A stretch of 64,000 nucleotides of DNA from Pseudarthrobacter sp. NamE5 (GTDB lineage: Bacteria; Actinomycetota; Actinomycetes; Actinomycetales; Micrococcaceae). The translations under genes were made by a program, and so were the position numbers. The stretch lies in contig NZ_VAHO01000002.1 of the NCBI RefSeq assembly GCF_005796225.1, positions 1 to 64,000 on the forward strand. Direction: 5' to 3'. The first letter of the stretch is position 1. The number at the start of each line of letters is the position of its first letter. The notes beneath the pieces are model-generated. The model ran no database searches. It saw only the letters and a list, made by a program, of their open reading frames with translations, and was not told the origin of the DNA. Below, one piece after another: positions 62,466-64,000 of this stretch.

Positions 62466-62546
62466 ACGACACGGGGTGCCGCGCGCAGGGCCGGCTGAGA
62501 TCCAGACCCGTTGAACCTGTCCGGTTAGCACCGGCGAAGGGATGTC
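62466..62546 (+). promoter_or_regulatory. TPP riboswitch (thi-box)
   Basis: The conserved blocks appear in order: ACACGGGGTGCC (62470-62481 region), GGCTGAGA and ACCCGTTGAACCTG (about 62505-62519), then GGTTAGCACCGGCGAAGGGA. The 5' GACA (62468-62471) can pair with TGTC (62543-62546) as P1. The GAAGGGA Shine-Dalgarno is inside the aptamer's 3' side and the TTG start begins 3 nt after it. Thiamine pyrophosphate should close the ribosome site. Confidence 0.92.
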
Positions 62547-62548
62547 TC

Positions 62549-64000
62549 TTGTCTTCGACTCTTGAAATGCCCACTGCCACGAATCAGGCAATTGCCACCG
62601 TCCAGGGCAAACCTGCACCGGCTCCTTCACCCCGGGATGCCCAGGGCCGGGATGTGCCCCGGGTCCTCTCCATTGCCGGCTCCGATCCTTCCGGCGGTGC
62701 CGGCGTGCAGGCAGACCTCAAAAGCATCGCGGCCCACGGCGGCTACGGCATGGCTGCCATCACCGCCCTCACCGCGCAGAACACCTGCGGCGTGCGGGCC
62801 GTCCACGTTCCGCCCGCCGCCTTCCTCACCCAGCAGCTTGAGGCCATTAGCGAGGACATCAGCATCGACGCCGTGAAAATCGGGATGCTGGGCGGCACCG
62901 AGGTGATCGAAGCTGTCCGGGCATGGCTCGACGAGGTGCGTCCCGGCGTCGTGGTCCTGGACCCCGTCATGGTGGCCACCAGCGGTGACCGGCTCCTCCA
63001 GGAGTCTGCGGAGGAGGCACTTCGCGGGCTGCTTCCCCTGGCCCACCTCATCACCCCCAACCTTGCTGAACTTGCCATGCTGGCTGGCGGGAAGATGCAG
63101 GAGAGCTGGGAAGGCGCACTGGAACAGGGCCGGCAGCTCGCCGCTGCCACTGGAACCACCGTCCTGGTCAAGGGCGGCCACTTGGCGGGGGAGGAGTGCC
63201 CCGATGCGCTGGTGAACACCTCCGGCCTGCTTGGCCAGGAAGTCGTGGTGGTCCCCGGCAAGCGGGTGGCCACGCGGAACAGCCATGGCACGGGCTGTTC
63301 CCTTTCCTCGGCCATGGCAACGGTCCAGGCGCGGGTGGGGGACTGGGAGGCAACCCTTCGGGAGGTCAAGCCCTGGCTTGCAGGCGCCCTGGACGCCTCC
63401 GGGCGGCTGGACGTGGGACAGGGCAGCGGGCCCGTCCACCACTTCCACCACCTGCACACGGATGCTGGGGAGGGCAGCTTCGCGGCACAGCTGTGGACTG
63501 AAGCGGAAAGGGAACTCGCAGCGATTTACGGCCTGGCCTTCATCAAGGACCTGGCCTCGGGCATCCTGCCCGAACGCCAGTTTGCCTACTACCTGGCCCA
63601 GGACGCCATCTATCTCAACGGCTATTCCCGCGTCCTGGCGCGGGCAAGCGCGCTCGCCCCGACGGAGGCGGAGCAGCTGTTCTGGGCGCGTTCCGCGCAG
63701 CAATGCTTGGAAGTCGAGTCCGAACTCCACCGCACCTGGCTGAGCACCCGCCCTGCCCCGACGGAACTGGGGCCCGTCACCAAGTCCTACGTCGACCATC
63801 TGGTGGCGGCTTCGGCGTCGGGCAGCTACGCAGTGCTGGCCGCGGCAGTCCTGCCCTGCTTCTGGCTATATGCCGAAGCGGGCACCACCCTGCATGCGCA
63901 GTTCCTCGCAGCCGGCGAGCCGGCGAGCCACCCCTACGCTGACTGGCTGCGCACCTATGCCGATGAAGGTTTCGCCGAGGCAACCCGGACGGCGATTGCC
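62549..64000 (+). CDS. ThiD-TenA fusion, partial at the right edge
   Basis: Hydroxymethylpyrimidine (phosphate) kinase fused to a TenA thiaminase II/aminopyrimidine hydrolase, for thiamine synthesis and salvage. Residues about 38-290 are ThiD (LSIAGSDPSGGAGVQADLKS, KIGMLGG, LDPVMVATSG, VKGGHL and the GTGCSLSSAM loop). From about 310 the TenA fold follows (LWTEAERELAAIYGLAFIKD, FAYYLAQDAIYL), with its catalytic Cys in LPCFWLYAEAG. TTG at 62549 is preferred because GAAGGGA (62535-62541) lies 7 bp before it; ATG 62567 has no ribosome site. 484 codons are seen and no stop, so the end is outside. Confidence 0.92.
   Translation, partial: MSSTLEMPTATNQAIATVQGKPAPAPSPRDAQGRDVPRVLSIAGSDPSGGAGVQADLKSIAAHGGYGMAAITALTAQNTCGVRAVHVPPAAFLTQQLEAISEDISIDAVKIGMLGGTEVIEAVRAWLDEVRPGVVVLDPVMVATSGDRLLQESAEEALRGLLPLAHLITPNLAELAMLAGGKMQESWEGALEQGRQLAAATGTTVLVKGGHLAGEECPDALVNTSGLLGQEVVVVPGKRVATRNSHGTGCSLSSAMATVQARVGDWEATLREVKPWLAGALDASGRLDVGQGSGPVHHFHHLHTDAGEGSFAAQLWTEAERELAAIYGLAFIKDLASGILPERQFAYYLAQDAIYLNGYSRVLARASALAPTEAEQLFWARSAQQCLEVESELHRTWLSTRPAPTELGPVTKSYVDHLVAASASGSYAVLAAAVLPCFWLYAEAGTTLHAQFLAAGEPASHPYADWLRTYADEGFAEATRTAIA

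Overview
The window is a GC-rich chromosomal segment of an actinobacterium, most likely Micrococcaceae of the Arthrobacter/Pseudarthrobacter group. Supporting this are dense genes with many GTG and some TTG starts, four-base ATGA/GTGA gene overlaps, a translational ileS T-box with an ultra-short stem I, a mycothiol-type redox protein, two clpP genes in tandem before clpX, and gene orders I recall from mycobacteria (DUF3052-ahpE; glbO, pepN, rpiB-nei, tig-clpP1-clpP2-clpX, valS/ileS-folC-DUF4233-ndk-rne). No phage, insertion sequence, CRISPR or defence locus was seen.

Layout. 0.4-5.4 kb: DUF3052, AhpE-type peroxiredoxin, sirtuin, tRNA-Val, a small unknown gene, and a GntR regulator divergent from 6-phosphogluconate dehydrogenase. 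5.5-10.4 kb: cysE and cysK (cysteine synthesis), msrA, NIF3-like protein, a coiled-coil protein with a degenerate zinc ribbon, yaaA. 10.4-17.6 kb: RNase P RNA, tspO, a long gluconeogenic-type GAPDH, a secreted HNH nuclease, peptide deformylase, tRNA-His, oligoribonuclease and a mannosyltransferase. 17.6-27.5 kb is the accessory sugar region: a broken aldose 1-epimerase, then esterase-LacI divergent from a Gfo/Idh/MocA oxidoreductase, DUF993 and TIM-barrel epimerase operon, then xylB-xylA divergent from xylR. 27.7-41.5 kb: tRNA-Arg, a second-type SSB, lipoprotein, ettA, tesB, glbO-mscS, osmC, pepN, rpiB-nei, tRNA-Gly and tRNA-Pro. 41.5-64 kb: tig, clpP1, clpP2, clpX, a mycothiol-dependent nitroreductase homologue, valS, T-box-ileS-folC-DUF4233-ndk, VKOR, rne, and a TPP riboswitch before a ThiD-TenA fusion that runs off the right edge.

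The best candidate for an undescribed system is the LacI-controlled three-gene cassette at 18.1-23.4 kb. A dehydrogenase, a DapA-like DUF993 protein and a sugar epimerase overlap by 1 and 4 bases, and two palindromic operators lie in the divergent promoter. The arrangement reads as an oxidation, C-C cleavage and isomerisation route for an unknown sugar or polyol. Regulation is unusually legible in this window: candidate GntR, LacI, XylR, ClgR and CRP/GlxR sites, an ileS T-box with a visible 7-bp Shine-Dalgarno sequester, and a TPP riboswitch next to a TTG start. No computation or database search was run. Family names come from recognising motifs in the translations.
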